Positions 1 through 10,029 of a stretch of DNA of 64,000 bases are shown here, piece by piece. The first letter of the stretch is position 1, and each line of letters begins with the position of its first letter. The notes under the pieces were generated by a model, which was not told where the DNA came from, made no database searches, and saw only the letters and a program-made list of their open reading frames with translations. Source of the stretch: Mangrovivirga cuniculi (lineage in GTDB: Bacteria; Bacteroidota; Bacteroidia; Cytophagales; Cyclobacteriaceae); contig NZ_CP028923.1 of the NCBI RefSeq assembly GCF_005166025.1, positions 1,552,001 through 1,616,000 on the forward strand, written 5' to 3'. Both the position numbers and the translations under genes were made by a program.

Positions 1-1752
1 TATACTGTAATGGTCAACGGAGATGAACTCCCAGGTCAGTACGGTGTGATATTCATTCGGGTAGATAAAGAAATTAATAAGGTATCATCTGCTACAGTCG
101 AATTGACCGACGGTGGAGTGGGTGAAAGTCAGGGCTTTGATTTAAGTAACGATGACCTGTTTAGTGCAGGAAATGAAATCGAAATTAAAGCCGGATACCA
201 AAACGAAGAAGAAACAATATTCAAAGGAGTTATAGTCAGACAAAATCTCCGGATTATGAGATCCGGAAGCTCCCGGTTTGTAATTGATTGTAAGCACAAA
301 GCAGTAAAGCTTACCCTCGCCAGGAAAAATAGAATATTCTTTGAATCAACTGATTCTGATGTAATCAATAAAATTTTTGGTGATTACGAAATGGAGTTTG
401 AAGTGGAGGATTCAGAAACAGAACATCCTGAGCTGGTTCAACATCATTCGACAGATTGGGACTTTGTATTAATGAGGTCTGATATTAACGGGCTATTGGT
501 AAACACTGGTGATGACAAGTTAACAATTAAGAAAATAGATCTTGCTGAAGAAGCAGTGCTGGAAGTAGGTCATGGTTCAGGCTTACTGGCATTTAATGGT
601 GATGTCGATGCAAGAAACCAATTTAATGCAGTGAATGCCTATGCCTGGGATTCATCTAACCTGGAATTAATTGATGCTTCAGGTGAAGCACCGGGTGAAG
701 TAGAAGTGGGTGAGAAAAAATCAGAGGAATTGGCTTCTGTTTTTGGTATTGAAGATGTACCTCTTCAATCACCAGCATTTATGCAGCAATCTATGTTAAA
801 AGCATGGGCCGATGCTAAGATCACCCGTTCAAGGATGGCTAAAGTTCGGGGTAATATGACAGTTTTAGGCAACTATTACGTCAATCCGGGCAATTTTATC
901 GAACTGAAAGGATTGAGTAAGCAATTCAACGGTAAAAATTATATCTCCGGTGTTACTCATATCATCGAAGGAGGAGACTGGACTACAGATTTTCGATTAG
1001 GCTTATCCTACGACTGGTATACCGAAGAAAGACCATATATAAATAGTCAGCCAGCATCAGGATTGGCTCCTGCTATTCAGGGACTCCATGCCGGACTGGT
1101 AAAACAAATTCATGAAGATCCTGATGGTAATTACCGGGTTCAGGTCACCATACCAACATTGCAACAAGATAACATGCCTTTATGGGCCCGATTATCAAAC
1201 ACCTATGCCACGGCTGACGCAGGGATGTTTTTTTACCCGGAAATAGGTGATGAAGTTTTGATCGGTTTTCTAAATGATGATCCCCAGCATCCTGTGATTC
1301 TTGGTACACTGTATGGTAAACAGAAAAAACCTAAGTACACTCCGGAAGAAGAAAATCCGACAAAATCAATTTTCACCAAAGGAGAACTGGAAATAAAATT
1401 CAATGATGCCGATAAAATTCTGACTATCTCTACGCCTGGAGGAAATACTTTCACGTTAGATGATGATCAGAAAAAAATCATTTTAGTCAATGAAGAAAAT
1501 GGGAATACTGTAGAAATGTCTGATGCCGGGATCAGTTTGCTTTCCGATGCAGATATTGTACTTAATGCTAAGGGAAATATCACCATGGAATCGGGTCAGG
1601 ATACGGTGGTAAAGGCAACCGGAGATTTTAATGGTGAAGGAATCAATGTTAATATGGCGGGTTCAGCAAAATTTGCTGCTGAAGGAGCCCAGGCAGAGTT
1701 ATCTGCATCGGCTACTGCTGTGATAAAAGGAAGTTTAGTACAGATAAATTAA
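1..1752 (+). CDS. eCIS VgrG-like spike protein (Afp8-type), 5' end cut by window
   Basis: Central spike protein below the tube of a contractile injection system; it would carry the PAAR tip encoded by the next gene. The frame is open to base 1 and the residues before the first visible ATG (position 10) fit the family's N-terminal strand, so the true start lies upstream of the window. The order is a gpD/VgrG-like N-terminal part (about residues 1-340 from that ATG), an OB-fold phage-baseplate V/VgrG domain (about 355-435, ending in a HPVILGTLYG motif typical of gpV/VgrG proteins), and an acidic C-terminal beta-helix-like tail rich in short G/N/D repeats (about 450-580). It lies 5 bp from the PAAR gene. 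Function rests on family resemblance and context; no effector extension is visible. Confidence 0.88.
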   Translation, partial: YTVMVNGDELPGQYGVIFIRVDKEINKVSSATVELTDGGVGESQGFDLSNDDLFSAGNEIEIKAGYQNEEETIFKGVIVRQNLRIMRSGSSRFVIDCKHKAVKLTLARKNRIFFESTDSDVINKIFGDYEMEFEVEDSETEHPELVQHHSTDWDFVLMRSDINGLLVNTGDDKLTIKKIDLAEEAVLEVGHGSGLLAFNGDVDARNQFNAVNAYAWDSSNLELIDASGEAPGEVEVGEKKSEELASVFGIEDVPLQSPAFMQQSMLKAWADAKITRSRMAKVRGNMTVLGNYYVNPGNFIELKGLSKQFNGKNYISGVTHIIEGGDWTTDFRLGLSYDWYTEERPYINSQPASGLAPAIQGLHAGLVKQIHEDPDGNYRVQVTIPTLQQDNMPLWARLSNTYATADAGMFFYPEIGDEVLIGFLNDDPQHPVILGTLYGKQKKPKYTPEEENPTKSIFTKGELEIKFNDADKILTISTPGGNTFTLDDDQKKIILVNEENGNTVEMSDAGISLLSDADIVLNAKGNITMESGQDTVVKATGDFNGEGINVNMAGSAKFAAEGAQAELSASATAVIKGSLVQIN

Positions 1753-1757
1753 AATAA

Positions 1758-2045
1758 ATGCTACCAGCAGCTCGAATAGGAGATAATCATGTTTGCCCGA
1801 TGGTCACGGGAACAGTACCCCATGTGGGTGGACCGGTAGCAGTCGGTGAGCCAACAGTATTAATTGCTGGTGTTCCAGCTGCAAGAGTTGGTGATATGTG
1901 TGTTTGTTCCGGTCCACCGGATACGATCGCAGTGGGATCCGGAACAGTGATGATTGGTGGTATGCCGGCAGCAAGAATGGGTGATACTACAGCTCATGGT
2001 GGTTCTATAGTAATGGGGGAGCCCACAGTTTTAATTGGAGGTTAG
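1758..2045 (+). CDS. PAAR-domain spike tip protein
   Basis: Small (95 aa) PAAR-repeat protein that would cap the VgrG-like spike with a sharp, metal-bound cone. The whole protein is one PAAR domain: three PAAR-type motifs (PAARIGD at 3-9, PAARVGD at 40-46, PAARMGD at 70-76) with glycine-rich turns. His11, His22, Cys50 and His80 are placed as the usual zinc ligands. There is no C-terminal toxin extension, so this tip is structural rather than a specialised PAAR effector. It starts 5 bp after the spike gene and is followed 11 bp later by the gp25-like gene, consistent with one operon. Confidence 0.93.
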   Translation: MLPAARIGDNHVCPMVTGTVPHVGGPVAVGEPTVLIAGVPAARVGDMCVCSGPPDTIAVGSGTVMIGGMPAARMGDTTAHGGSIVMGEPTVLIGG

Positions 2046-2056
2046 AAGTAAACAAA

Positions 2057-2488
2057 ATGAAAAATAAAAAATCATTTCTTGGTGTAGGATGGAAGTTTCC
2101 CCCTTCTTTTGAAAAGAGGTCCGGAAGTGTAGTACTGGTTTCTGAAGATAATGATATCAGGGAAAGCTTACAGATCCTTCTTTCAACCAAGCCGGGAGAA
2201 CGAATAATGAATCCTGATTATGGATGTGATCTGAAGTTTGTGGCTTTTGAATCCATCAACAACTCTCTGATAGAAACAATAAGGATGAGAGTGGAAATGG
2301 CTGTTTTGTATCATGAACCACGAATTAACCTGGACCAGGTAGAAGTAATACCCGATCGCGAAAAAGACGGTCTTGTTCATATCAACCTGGTTTATACGGT
2401 GAGAAAGACTAACGTGAGAACTAATATGGTCTACCCTTATTACATAATAGAAGGAACTGATCTGAAATCAAAAGATAAAATTAAATAG
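2057..2488 (+). CDS. gp25/GPW-like baseplate wedge protein (Afp9-type)
   Basis: Baseplate wedge subunit of the T4 gp25/lysozyme-like family, which connects baseplate to sheath in all contractile machines. At 143 aa it has the family's usual length. The central region carries the characteristic block beginning with a DIRESL helix, then KPGERIMNPDYGC and a later region ending in a YTV-type strand, matching the known GERxMxPxxG signature. The position between the PAAR and baseplate-J genes matches the order Afp8-PAAR-Afp9-Afp11 seen in other eCIS loci. No catalytic role is expected. Confidence 0.9.
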   Translation: MKNKKSFLGVGWKFPPSFEKRSGSVVLVSEDNDIRESLQILLSTKPGERIMNPDYGCDLKFVAFESINNSLIETIRMRVEMAVLYHEPRINLDQVEVIPDREKDGLVHINLVYTVRKTNVRTNMVYPYYIIEGTDLKSKDKIK

Positions 2489-2507
2489 GTATTGATAATA
2501 GCAGCGA

Positions 2508-5500
2508 ATGGAAGCAGGTAAAATATCAATAAAGGGGAATAGTGGGACAACTCAAAAAAGTCGTTTTTTCAAAGCGCTGAATAACCAGTACGTGAAAATT
2601 GACGAACGTTCTTTTGAAGATCTTCTGGTTTACACAAAGGGATTATCAAAACTGATAAAATACTTTAACAACAGAAATGAAGTTGAAGGCGATTGGTCTT
2701 ATTTTTTCTCTGATGAAACGGTAATTCTTGCGGCAATCATTGATAGTGAACCGGGAAAAATAGAAGATCGCTTTAAGAAAGCTATTTCTAAAGCCCGATT
2801 GTTTAAGAAAGAGACAAGAAAAATTAAATATCTTTTAAGAGCATTAAAAGAAGTTTACTCACTGGCATTAAACTTTAATGAGTGGTTTAATGAATTAAAA
2901 AATGTTGAGGACTTTACTCAGGGACAGATCAATATTCGAAATGAGATCTACAATGCCATTTCTTCAAAACTGAATAAGTCTTTGGACGATCTTAAATCGA
3001 TCACCTCATTAAAAGAACTTAAAGCAGAAAAAACCTTTGAATTTGGAGACTTTAGTTCAGTATGGGAATTAAATAAAGACCAAAAATCTGATAAAATCAC
3101 CTTCAAAGATTCTCCGGAGAAATTACAGGAAGTTTTTCAAAGCTTTTATGAAACGTTATTGTATTTAAAAAGTAAGACTCCTGATTACCTGAGGCAATCT
3201 TTGGGAAGTGATATCCACTATCCGGAAATCGCTTTATTTTTATCTTTCCTGAATATTTTTAAACATGCCCAGGATGGGTTAAATGAACTGACTACAAAGC
3301 ATCTTGATTTTTATTTTACCAGGATCCTTCGTCAGGTTAAGGAAGGTTCAGAGCTTGATAAGATATATCTTCAGTTTAAACTTAATGATGAAGCTGAGTT
3401 TGTCAATATTCAGGAAGGAACAAAATTTTTAGCCGAACTCAAATCGGGTAAAAAGGATAAGATTTATATAGCTGATAATAATATATTGGTAAATAAAGCT
3501 GAAATCAAACAGCTGAAATCAATCTTTGTTGACCGGAATTATTTAAATGTTAAAGGTAAGGAGAGAATTTTAGTTAATAATGTATTAACAAATGACTTTC
3601 CTGAGGAACATTATTCTACAGGCGGATATTCTGAATTAAAGGTGAAAAAGCCCTATGCAGTATTTGGGGAATCCCAGCAGGGAAAAGGACAAAACGAACG
3701 AACAATGGATACTGCAAATATTGGTTTTGCGATATCTTCTCCGGTTTTGTTTTTATCTGAAGGAGTGAGAGAGATGCAGATCATTTTGCAGTTTTCTGAG
3801 TCATCCTTTGAGCACCTTGAAGAATATTTAAAAGACCTTAGTATCAAATATGAAAACTCAGTTGAAGAAGTGTTTGTTAAGGTCTTTTCTGATGCATTTA
3901 ATATCAGGCTTACTTCGTCAGAAGGATGGTTAAATGTAAACAGGTATGTTATTACTCAAAATGTAAAAAAGAAAGCGCTAAGGATAAACTTCGATATAGA
4001 TAAGAGTGCTCCATCCATCGTTGGATATAAAAAAGATATTCATGAGGGCAATCTAAATACTGATCTACCTGTTATCAAATTTGAATTAAATGATCAGACT
4101 TTTACCTATCCATTTTCATTGATCAGTTCACTGGTTTTAGAACAGATTCAATTTGATGTAAAAGTTTCTGAGTACAAGAATCTACAGGTTCACAATCAGA
4201 TAGGGCGCTTAAATCATAATGCCCCGTTTATTCCATTTGGTCCAATGCCCAAGGCCGGATCTTATATGACCATCGGATCTAACGAGGTCTTTCAAAAATC
4301 TATTGATAATCTTGAAGTCAATATTGACTGGTTCGACCTTCCGGATCATAAAAGTGGTTTCTCAGAACATTATAAAGAATATAAGTCTGATATCGATAAC
4401 ACCTCATTTGAGTTTGCCCTTTCAGTTCTTGATAATGGTGGCTGGAAACCATTAGAAAAAGATCAACAGCAAAAATTTAAGTTATTTAGAACGAAAGATA
4501 AGGGTGCTTTTAAAGCTCCTTCACCTGCAGCTCCATTGCAATCGCATACCGTTATTTCAGGAATTGATATTAGCAAGATAAAGCAGGCTCCTAATTATTC
4601 TGCGATTAATAAGGACGTAAATCTTTCCGCAGGAACTCAGCGAGGTTTTATTCGATTAGAATTAGTGAATCCACGAAATGGTTTCGGACATGATGTTTAT
4701 CCGGCCATTCTCTCTGAAGTAACGATCGAAAATTCCAGAACGGGATTACTGAAGAATAAAGAAAAAAGTAAACAGGATTTACCTGAGAAACCCTATACTC
4801 CACAGATCAGTTCATTATCGCTTAATTATGAAGCTTCATCTGCTATTTCATTAATTGATCGATCTAAGCGGGATTCAAAGAAACAGAATGATGCCGGACA
4901 GCTCTTTTATCTCCATCCACATGGTGAAAACCTGGTATATCCGGATAATGCAGCACAGTCAACTATTTTGCTACCGGGATTTGGTTACGAAGGAGCTTTA
5001 TTAATTGGTCTTTCAGGTATCAGAGCACCACAACTACTCAACTTGTTTGTGGAGATGATCGATGAATATACTATTTCATCTGAAATTGATCCGCCGGAGA
5101 TCGAATGGAGTTACCTCGCAAATGATAAGTGGTATACTCTTGCTCCGTCGAAAATACTTAGAGACGAAACCAACAGGTTCCTTAGAACCGGTATTATTAC
5201 TATAGAGATTCCGGGGGATATTTCTACCGGTAATTCGACCCTTGATAAAGATCTTTTCTGGATTCGGGCAGCTGCAGTAAAAAATGCTGAAGCGGCTTCC
5301 AGTTTGCTGTCTGCAGGAACGCAGGTGATCACTGCCAGTTTATCATCGGATTCAATTCTTGAAGATGATTACCTGGATAATCCGTTACCGGCATTTACTG
5401 TAAAAAGATCAGTCAATAATATCGAGGGAATCCAGCGAATTACACAGCCTTTGCCTTCTTTTGGAGGAAAGTCGGAGGAAGATGACAATTCTTTTTATAC

Positions 5501-6227
5501 AGGAGTAGGTGAGAGGCTGAGGCATAAACAACGGGCAATTACAATCTGGGATTACGAACGCCTGGTTTTGGATGAATTCCCTGAAGTTTACCGGGCTACA
5601 TGCCTGCCAAATATGTCTAGCGAAAAGGTTCACGCTCCCGGAAATATTCTGATGATCGTAACTCCAGGCGCTGATAATGCTGTCAATAAAAGTGAGCCGA
5701 TGGCAAGTAGTGAATTACTCTATGATATTAAAGATAGGTTGAACCACCTGATCTCTCCATTTATCAAACTTGAAGTTAGAAACCCGCATTATGAGCGGAT
5801 TAAGATAATTTGTGCTGTTAAGTTTTCCGATGGGTACAACTATGGATATTATATCCAGAAGCTTAATGAGCAGATAAATAGATATTTGACAGGTACTCTG
5901 CAATCACAAAACAGGAACGTAGAACTAGGCGGTACTGTTCACAGTTCAGATATTTTGAGCTTTTTAAGAACACTGCCATATGTCGAATTTATAACTCGCT
6001 TTTCGATGATTCAGGTGGCTCGTGATTATCACGGAAATCACCAATTGATTGATACTGCACGAGTTAATTCAGAAAAATCATCGCTGACAGCCACAAAGCC
6101 GTGGTCTGTACTTGTTCCTGCTCCGGAACATCAATTGTCTGTGTTGATCAACAAATCTGAAGAAGTTTCCAGACAGGCTGGTATCGATTACCTTGAACTG
6201 GGACACGATTTTATTATTGAAGATTAA
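2508..6227 (+). CDS. Large baseplate J/gp47-like protein (Afp11-type)
   Basis: A 1239-aa baseplate component. The N-terminal section (about 20-80) has the DERSFEDLLVYTK region and an FFSDETVILAAIID stretch that I recognise from Bacteroidota eCIS baseplate proteins. The C-terminal third (about 1000-1180) resembles the gp47/baseplate-J fold, with an IWDYERLVLDEFPEVYR block. It should form the wedge ring with the 935-aa protein downstream. It is translated 20 bp after the gp25-like gene, and the ATG at 2508 follows a short A/G-rich stretch. The middle (300-900) has no domain I can name. Assignment to baseplate is firm; the exact Afp number is inferred from order. Confidence 0.82.
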   Translation: MEAGKISIKGNSGTTQKSRFFKALNNQYVKIDERSFEDLLVYTKGLSKLIKYFNNRNEVEGDWSYFFSDETVILAAIIDSEPGKIEDRFKKAISKARLFKKETRKIKYLLRALKEVYSLALNFNEWFNELKNVEDFTQGQINIRNEIYNAISSKLNKSLDDLKSITSLKELKAEKTFEFGDFSSVWELNKDQKSDKITFKDSPEKLQEVFQSFYETLLYLKSKTPDYLRQSLGSDIHYPEIALFLSFLNIFKHAQDGLNELTTKHLDFYFTRILRQVKEGSELDKIYLQFKLNDEAEFVNIQEGTKFLAELKSGKKDKIYIADNNILVNKAEIKQLKSIFVDRNYLNVKGKERILVNNVLTNDFPEEHYSTGGYSELKVKKPYAVFGESQQGKGQNERTMDTANIGFAISSPVLFLSEGVREMQIILQFSESSFEHLEEYLKDLSIKYENSVEEVFVKVFSDAFNIRLTSSEGWLNVNRYVITQNVKKKALRINFDIDKSAPSIVGYKKDIHEGNLNTDLPVIKFELNDQTFTYPFSLISSLVLEQIQFDVKVSEYKNLQVHNQIGRLNHNAPFIPFGPMPKAGSYMTIGSNEVFQKSIDNLEVNIDWFDLPDHKSGFSEHYKEYKSDIDNTSFEFALSVLDNGGWKPLEKDQQQKFKLFRTKDKGAFKAPSPAAPLQSHTVISGIDISKIKQAPNYSAINKDVNLSAGTQRGFIRLELVNPRNGFGHDVYPAILSEVTIENSRTGLLKNKEKSKQDLPEKPYTPQISSLSLNYEASSAISLIDRSKRDSKKQNDAGQLFYLHPHGENLVYPDNAAQSTILLPGFGYEGALLIGLSGIRAPQLLNLFVEMIDEYTISSEIDPPEIEWSYLANDKWYTLAPSKILRDETNRFLRTGIITIEIPGDISTGNSTLDKDLFWIRAAAVKNAEAASSLLSAGTQVITASLSSDSILEDDYLDNPLPAFTVKRSVNNIEGIQRITQPLPSFGGKSEEDDNSFYTGVGERLRHKQRAITIWDYERLVLDEFPEVYRATCLPNMSSEKVHAPGNILMIVTPGADNAVNKSEPMASSELLYDIKDRLNHLISPFIKLEVRNPHYERIKIICAVKFSDGYNYGYYIQKLNEQINRYLTGTLQSQNRNVELGGTVHSSDILSFLRTLPYVEFITRFSMIQVARDYHGNHQLIDTARVNSEKSSLTATKPWSVLVPAPEHQLSVLINKSEEVSRQAGIDYLELGHDFIIED

Positions 6228-6254
6228 AGAATTTAACTTTTTGATTATACGAAT

Positions 6255-6998
6255 ATGCCATTACAAAACAGAGAGACACTTCGGGGATTTTTCAGAAAAG
6301 GTAATTTGCCTACTGAAAACAACTTTAATGATCTGATCGACTCAGTAATAAACAGGGTTGACGATGGTATTTCTAAAACTACCGACGAAGGACTGATGCT
6401 TTCACCGATCGGTACTTCTGAGAAGCTGGTCAGTTTTTACAAGAGTATCGAAGATAAAAGTCCTGCCTGGAGTTTTAATGTGAACAGGGGTAATTCAAAC
6501 CTGAATATCAATAATCGCCTTGGAGATAGTATCATGACTCTTCAACACGATGGCAAAGTCGGAATCAATAATGAAAATCCGGAGGAAGAACTTGATGTTG
6601 ATGGTACTGTAGGAATGAAATCCAGAAAAGGAAAGCTCCATACCGGAAAAATTCCTGCAGATGGTAAATGGCATCCTGTAGTTTCAGAACTCAATGGTTG
6701 CCATGCTTTTGAAGTAGTGGCAGGGGCAGGAAAGAAAAAGACCGGTAAATACGCCCTGATCCACGCCCTGGCATTATCAACGTTCGGTAAGTCAAAAAGT
6801 AAGATCCGAATTACCCAGGCATATTATGGCGTAAGGTGTAACATGATCAGGTTGAGATGGACCGGAACAACTTACAATTACCAGCTTGAAATGCGAACAA
6901 GATGTGATTACGGCGGCGATTTCTATGTTAATTATCACATTGCAGGAATGTGGGATGACACTTTTATGGATGATAGTTTAGGACTAAAAGATGAGTAA
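6255..6998 (+). CDS. Fibre/adhesin-like eCIS protein
   Basis: A 247-aa protein with no firm family assignment. The N-terminal 60 residues (LQNRETLRGFFRKGNLPTE, then NDLIDSVINRVDDG) resemble the attachment segments of predicted tail-fibre proteins in Bacteroidota. Residues 70-130 contain the pattern GKVGINNENPEEELDVDG, common just before trimerising or receptor-binding parts of fibre proteins in this phylum. The C-terminal 120 residues are rich in Gly, Tyr, Lys and aromatic residues and look like a compact beta-sandwich. Its place inside the baseplate operon suggests a baseplate-attached host-contact fibre. The stop overlaps the start of the next small gene by one base (TAATG), indicating translational coupling. 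Confidence 0.6.
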   Translation: MPLQNRETLRGFFRKGNLPTENNFNDLIDSVINRVDDGISKTTDEGLMLSPIGTSEKLVSFYKSIEDKSPAWSFNVNRGNSNLNINNRLGDSIMTLQHDGKVGINNENPEEELDVDGTVGMKSRKGKLHTGKIPADGKWHPVVSELNGCHAFEVVAGAGKKKTGKYALIHALALSTFGKSKSKIRITQAYYGVRCNMIRLRWTGTTYNYQLEMRTRCDYGGDFYVNYHIAGMWDDTFMDDSLGLKDE

Positions 6999-7192
6999 TG
7001 GAAAATAATAAGAAGGAATTAATATTGAAAGTGACAGTTGAAGAAGGAAATATGATTTTTAAAGGTCTTGGTAAACTACCTTTCGAAGAAGTATACGAGC
7101 TGATCGGTAAATTGAATGAACAGGCTAACCATCAATTAGCTGACAATTCTAATATTAATAATTCGTCATTTGATCATTTGAACAATAATTAA
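6998..7192 (+). CDS. Small uncharacterised eCIS-operon protein
   Basis: A 64-aa protein that I do not recognise. It begins in a one-base overlap with the fibre-like gene and ends 17 bp before the next baseplate gene. The N-terminal half is predicted beta-rich (KKELILKVTVEEGNMIF) followed by a short helix (FEEVYELIGKLNEQ), and the C-terminal 20 residues are Asn-rich and probably disordered. The tight coupling with the fibre gene suggests a fibre chaperone, trimerisation factor or minor subunit. That is inference from position only. Confidence 0.6.
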   Translation: MENNKKELILKVTVEEGNMIFKGLGKLPFEEVYELIGKLNEQANHQLADNSNINNSSFDHLNNN

Positions 7193-7209
7193 CAGGGGAA
7201 CTTTTTTCA

Positions 7210-10017
7210 ATGATTCAACCAACATTTATAGAGAAGAAGCATAAAAAGGGAAAGCAATTTGATTATGACTCTTTAAGGGCTGAGGGGATAAAGTTAATTC
7301 AGCAATTGGCAGGTGAATACTGGACTGACTTCAATTCTCATGATCCGGGTGTCACCATTCTGGAACAGTTGTGTTTTGCAATTACAGAGCTCGCTTACCG
7401 AACGGATTTTAATATTGAGGATCTGTTATTTCGGGAAGGAGAAAATGAACATTCCTTTTTCAGGCCTGACCAGGTTTTACCTTGTAATGCATTGACTATT
7501 AATGATTACAGGAGGTTGCTTTTTGACTCCGTTTTTGAAATAAAAAATGTTTGGTTACAACCGATTGATAGAAATAAGAACTCACTGAATGGCCTTTACA
7601 GTATTCTTCTTGATATCGATGAAAACATCACTTCAAAATCTGCCAGATCTAATGTGCTGGATAAGGCAAGAAAAGTTTTTCTTAACAATAGAAATCTTTG
7701 TGAAGATATCGAAGAGATCCACATTCTTGAACATCTGCCGGTGGTACTTCATGCTGAAATAGAGCTCAGCGGGACAGTAAGTGCAGAAAAAGTAATGGGC
7801 GAATTACTGTACAGAGTGGATGAATACCTTTGTCCCCAGATGAAATTCTATTCTTTACAGGAACTGATCGAAGAAGGATATACGCTGAATGATATATTTG
7901 AGGGACCTCTTCTGAAACACGGATTCATTAAAACGGATGAATTACCTCCTAAGACAGATAAGATAATGATTTCTGAATTGATGAAGGTCATTATGCAGGT
8001 TGAAGGAGTGAGCAGTGTTAAAAATTTATTTGTTGAAGCCGATGGTCAATTTCATTATAACCAGGTTGATATTCCTTTTGGAATGCTGCCAAGGCTGGAA
8101 ACAAATCTCGAAGCATTCGAGGAGGAGCTTCCAATCGAACTGACTAAAGGAAGGGTAAGTTATACCCATATCGAAACACAAAAAGTCGCACGATATTTAA
8201 ACGAACTCCGTTCAGCAAATAAGCGTGTTTACCGCCTTAGTGAGGAAACAATCGAGGTACCGGAAGGAAAAAAGGTTGATACCAGTTCTTATTTTTCAAT
8301 TCAAAATCATTTTCCGCAGGTTTATGGATTGGGAATTGACGGTATTTCTTCTTCAGCCACACCGGAGAGAAAGGCACAAGTTCTGCAATTAAAAGGGTAT
8401 TTGATGCTTTTTGAGCAAATTTTGGTGAACTACCTGGCTCAATTATCAGGAGTAGGAGAATTACTTTCTTTTAAAAACACTGAAAAGCGCACCTATTTCT
8501 ATAAAACACTTGATGAAGTCCCTTATGCAGAAAAGCTTTACAGAACTGCCAATGAAGGAATTGATCCGATAAGCTTTAGACAACAGGTTATTCCGTCTAA
8601 TTATATGGAGGGATTAAAAAGTCTTACTGAAGTTACAGATGATTATGTTGATCGTAGAGGAAGATTTCTGGACTATTTACTGGCACTTCATGGAGAGTCA
8701 TTTCCCGAAGTTGGCACGCAATCTTTCAAGTACTATTTCCCTGAGGAAACAGATGATTTCTTGTTAAAAAATAAAACAAGACTCCTGGAGTTTATTCCTT
8801 TTATCAATAAAAACAGAAACAGAGGTGTTGATTATCAACAGGAATTCAGCAATGAAGGGAATGTTGCCGGTTTAGAAGTTAAGCTAAGTGTATTGCTGGG
8901 ATTAAATTTCTATTCGATCAATGATAGTAAAATATCAGATAATATTTCCCTGATTGATCATTTTAAAGAGCAAAAATTAGCGATTACAGAAAAAGTCAAA
9001 AAACCAGGAAAACCTAAAGGGGCAATTGATAAAAAATACTTCGAGGAAAATTTCGATTATATCGATCTTGAGGAACTGGGAGAAAATGAAGTTGATGAAA
9101 AGATATTTAACTCATTAAGCATTTTTTCTGAAGGAAAAATTGATGAAGAATTTTTGAAAGAGGGCCTTATTTTGGAAAATTACCAGGTTGGGCCTGATAA
9201 TCATAAGGAAGGAAGATTTATTGCTGCATTTTCTACTCCCGGTAGTTCATCACCGATTGCACTAGGGTCTTTCGAAAGTGAAGAAGAAGCTTCAAGTGTT
9301 GTTGTTGGTTTGATCGAACTGATCAAGGAACTAAATCTAAAATGCGAAGGAATTCACCTTCTTGAACATATCTTGCTCAGACCGGATGTGAACGACCGCA
9401 AATTTGGTATTTATATTCTCGATGAAAATGGGAACAGACTACTGAGAAGTAAGCAATGTTTTACTTTCTCAGAAAGACTTGCAATGGTTAAAAAATTAAA
9501 ACCATTTATAACCGGCGAAGAGTATTATTCGGTAGAAACAACCAGTACGAAAGATTTTGAAATACAATTTAATGTATCTGATCAGAACATAAGTTTTGTC
9601 AGCGTTAATCCGGATATTTCCGTAGAACATACTCATGAGCTGAAGGAAAAACTTTATCGTTTTATGTCTGATGAAGATGATATCGTTCCATTTGAGGAGA
9701 AAATTGACTTCTTTATTCAGAATGATGAAAACGGACCGTTGATCCCAGAGGATTTTTTTGAATACAGGATATCCATGATCTTTCCAGCCTGGACAGCACG
9801 ATTTAACGATCCGGAATTCAGATCTGTAGTAGAGGAGACAGTAAGGACAAATCAGCCAGCTAATATCGATACCAGGATATTTTGGTTTAGTATTAGTCAA
9901 ATGAAGAAATTCGAAAAACTATATAAAAAGTGGATCGATGGTCTTAAGGAAGATGATAAACAAGTGTTGGACGAATATTCAAAAGAGCTGATCCTGATTT
10001 TATTAGGAGAAAAGTAA
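7210..10017 (+). CDS. Second large baseplate protein, baseplate-J-like N-terminus (Afp12-type)
   Basis: A 935-aa baseplate subunit. Residues about 30-75 contain the block WTDFNSHDPGVTILEQL followed by an ELAYRTDF segment, the hallmark N-terminal helix-turn region of baseplate-J-type proteins in contractile systems. The middle and C-terminal parts are long and acidic, and one segment (about 710-745) contains a CEGIHLLEHILLRP block seen in large eCIS baseplate proteins of Bacteroidota. With the 1239-aa protein it would make the Afp11/Afp12-like heterodimeric wedge. The ATG at 7210 follows an AGGGGA-like sequence that may act as a ribosome site, and the next gene begins 12 bp after its stop. Confidence 0.8.
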   Translation: MIQPTFIEKKHKKGKQFDYDSLRAEGIKLIQQLAGEYWTDFNSHDPGVTILEQLCFAITELAYRTDFNIEDLLFREGENEHSFFRPDQVLPCNALTINDYRRLLFDSVFEIKNVWLQPIDRNKNSLNGLYSILLDIDENITSKSARSNVLDKARKVFLNNRNLCEDIEEIHILEHLPVVLHAEIELSGTVSAEKVMGELLYRVDEYLCPQMKFYSLQELIEEGYTLNDIFEGPLLKHGFIKTDELPPKTDKIMISELMKVIMQVEGVSSVKNLFVEADGQFHYNQVDIPFGMLPRLETNLEAFEEELPIELTKGRVSYTHIETQKVARYLNELRSANKRVYRLSEETIEVPEGKKVDTSSYFSIQNHFPQVYGLGIDGISSSATPERKAQVLQLKGYLMLFEQILVNYLAQLSGVGELLSFKNTEKRTYFYKTLDEVPYAEKLYRTANEGIDPISFRQQVIPSNYMEGLKSLTEVTDDYVDRRGRFLDYLLALHGESFPEVGTQSFKYYFPEETDDFLLKNKTRLLEFIPFINKNRNRGVDYQQEFSNEGNVAGLEVKLSVLLGLNFYSINDSKISDNISLIDHFKEQKLAITEKVKKPGKPKGAIDKKYFEENFDYIDLEELGENEVDEKIFNSLSIFSEGKIDEEFLKEGLILENYQVGPDNHKEGRFIAAFSTPGSSSPIALGSFESEEEASSVVVGLIELIKELNLKCEGIHLLEHILLRPDVNDRKFGIYILDENGNRLLRSKQCFTFSERLAMVKKLKPFITGEEYYSVETTSTKDFEIQFNVSDQNISFVSVNPDISVEHTHELKEKLYRFMSDEDDIVPFEEKIDFFIQNDENGPLIPEDFFEYRISMIFPAWTARFNDPEFRSVVEETVRTNQPANIDTRIFWFSISQMKKFEKLYKKWIDGLKEDDKQVLDEYSKELILILLGEK

Positions 10018-10029
10018 AGTATATTTTTT

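Noticed and set aside
9496-9900. Antisense 134-aa frame over the second baseplate gene
   Set aside because: It lies entirely opposite a supported coding region and has no recognisable domain or ribosome site.
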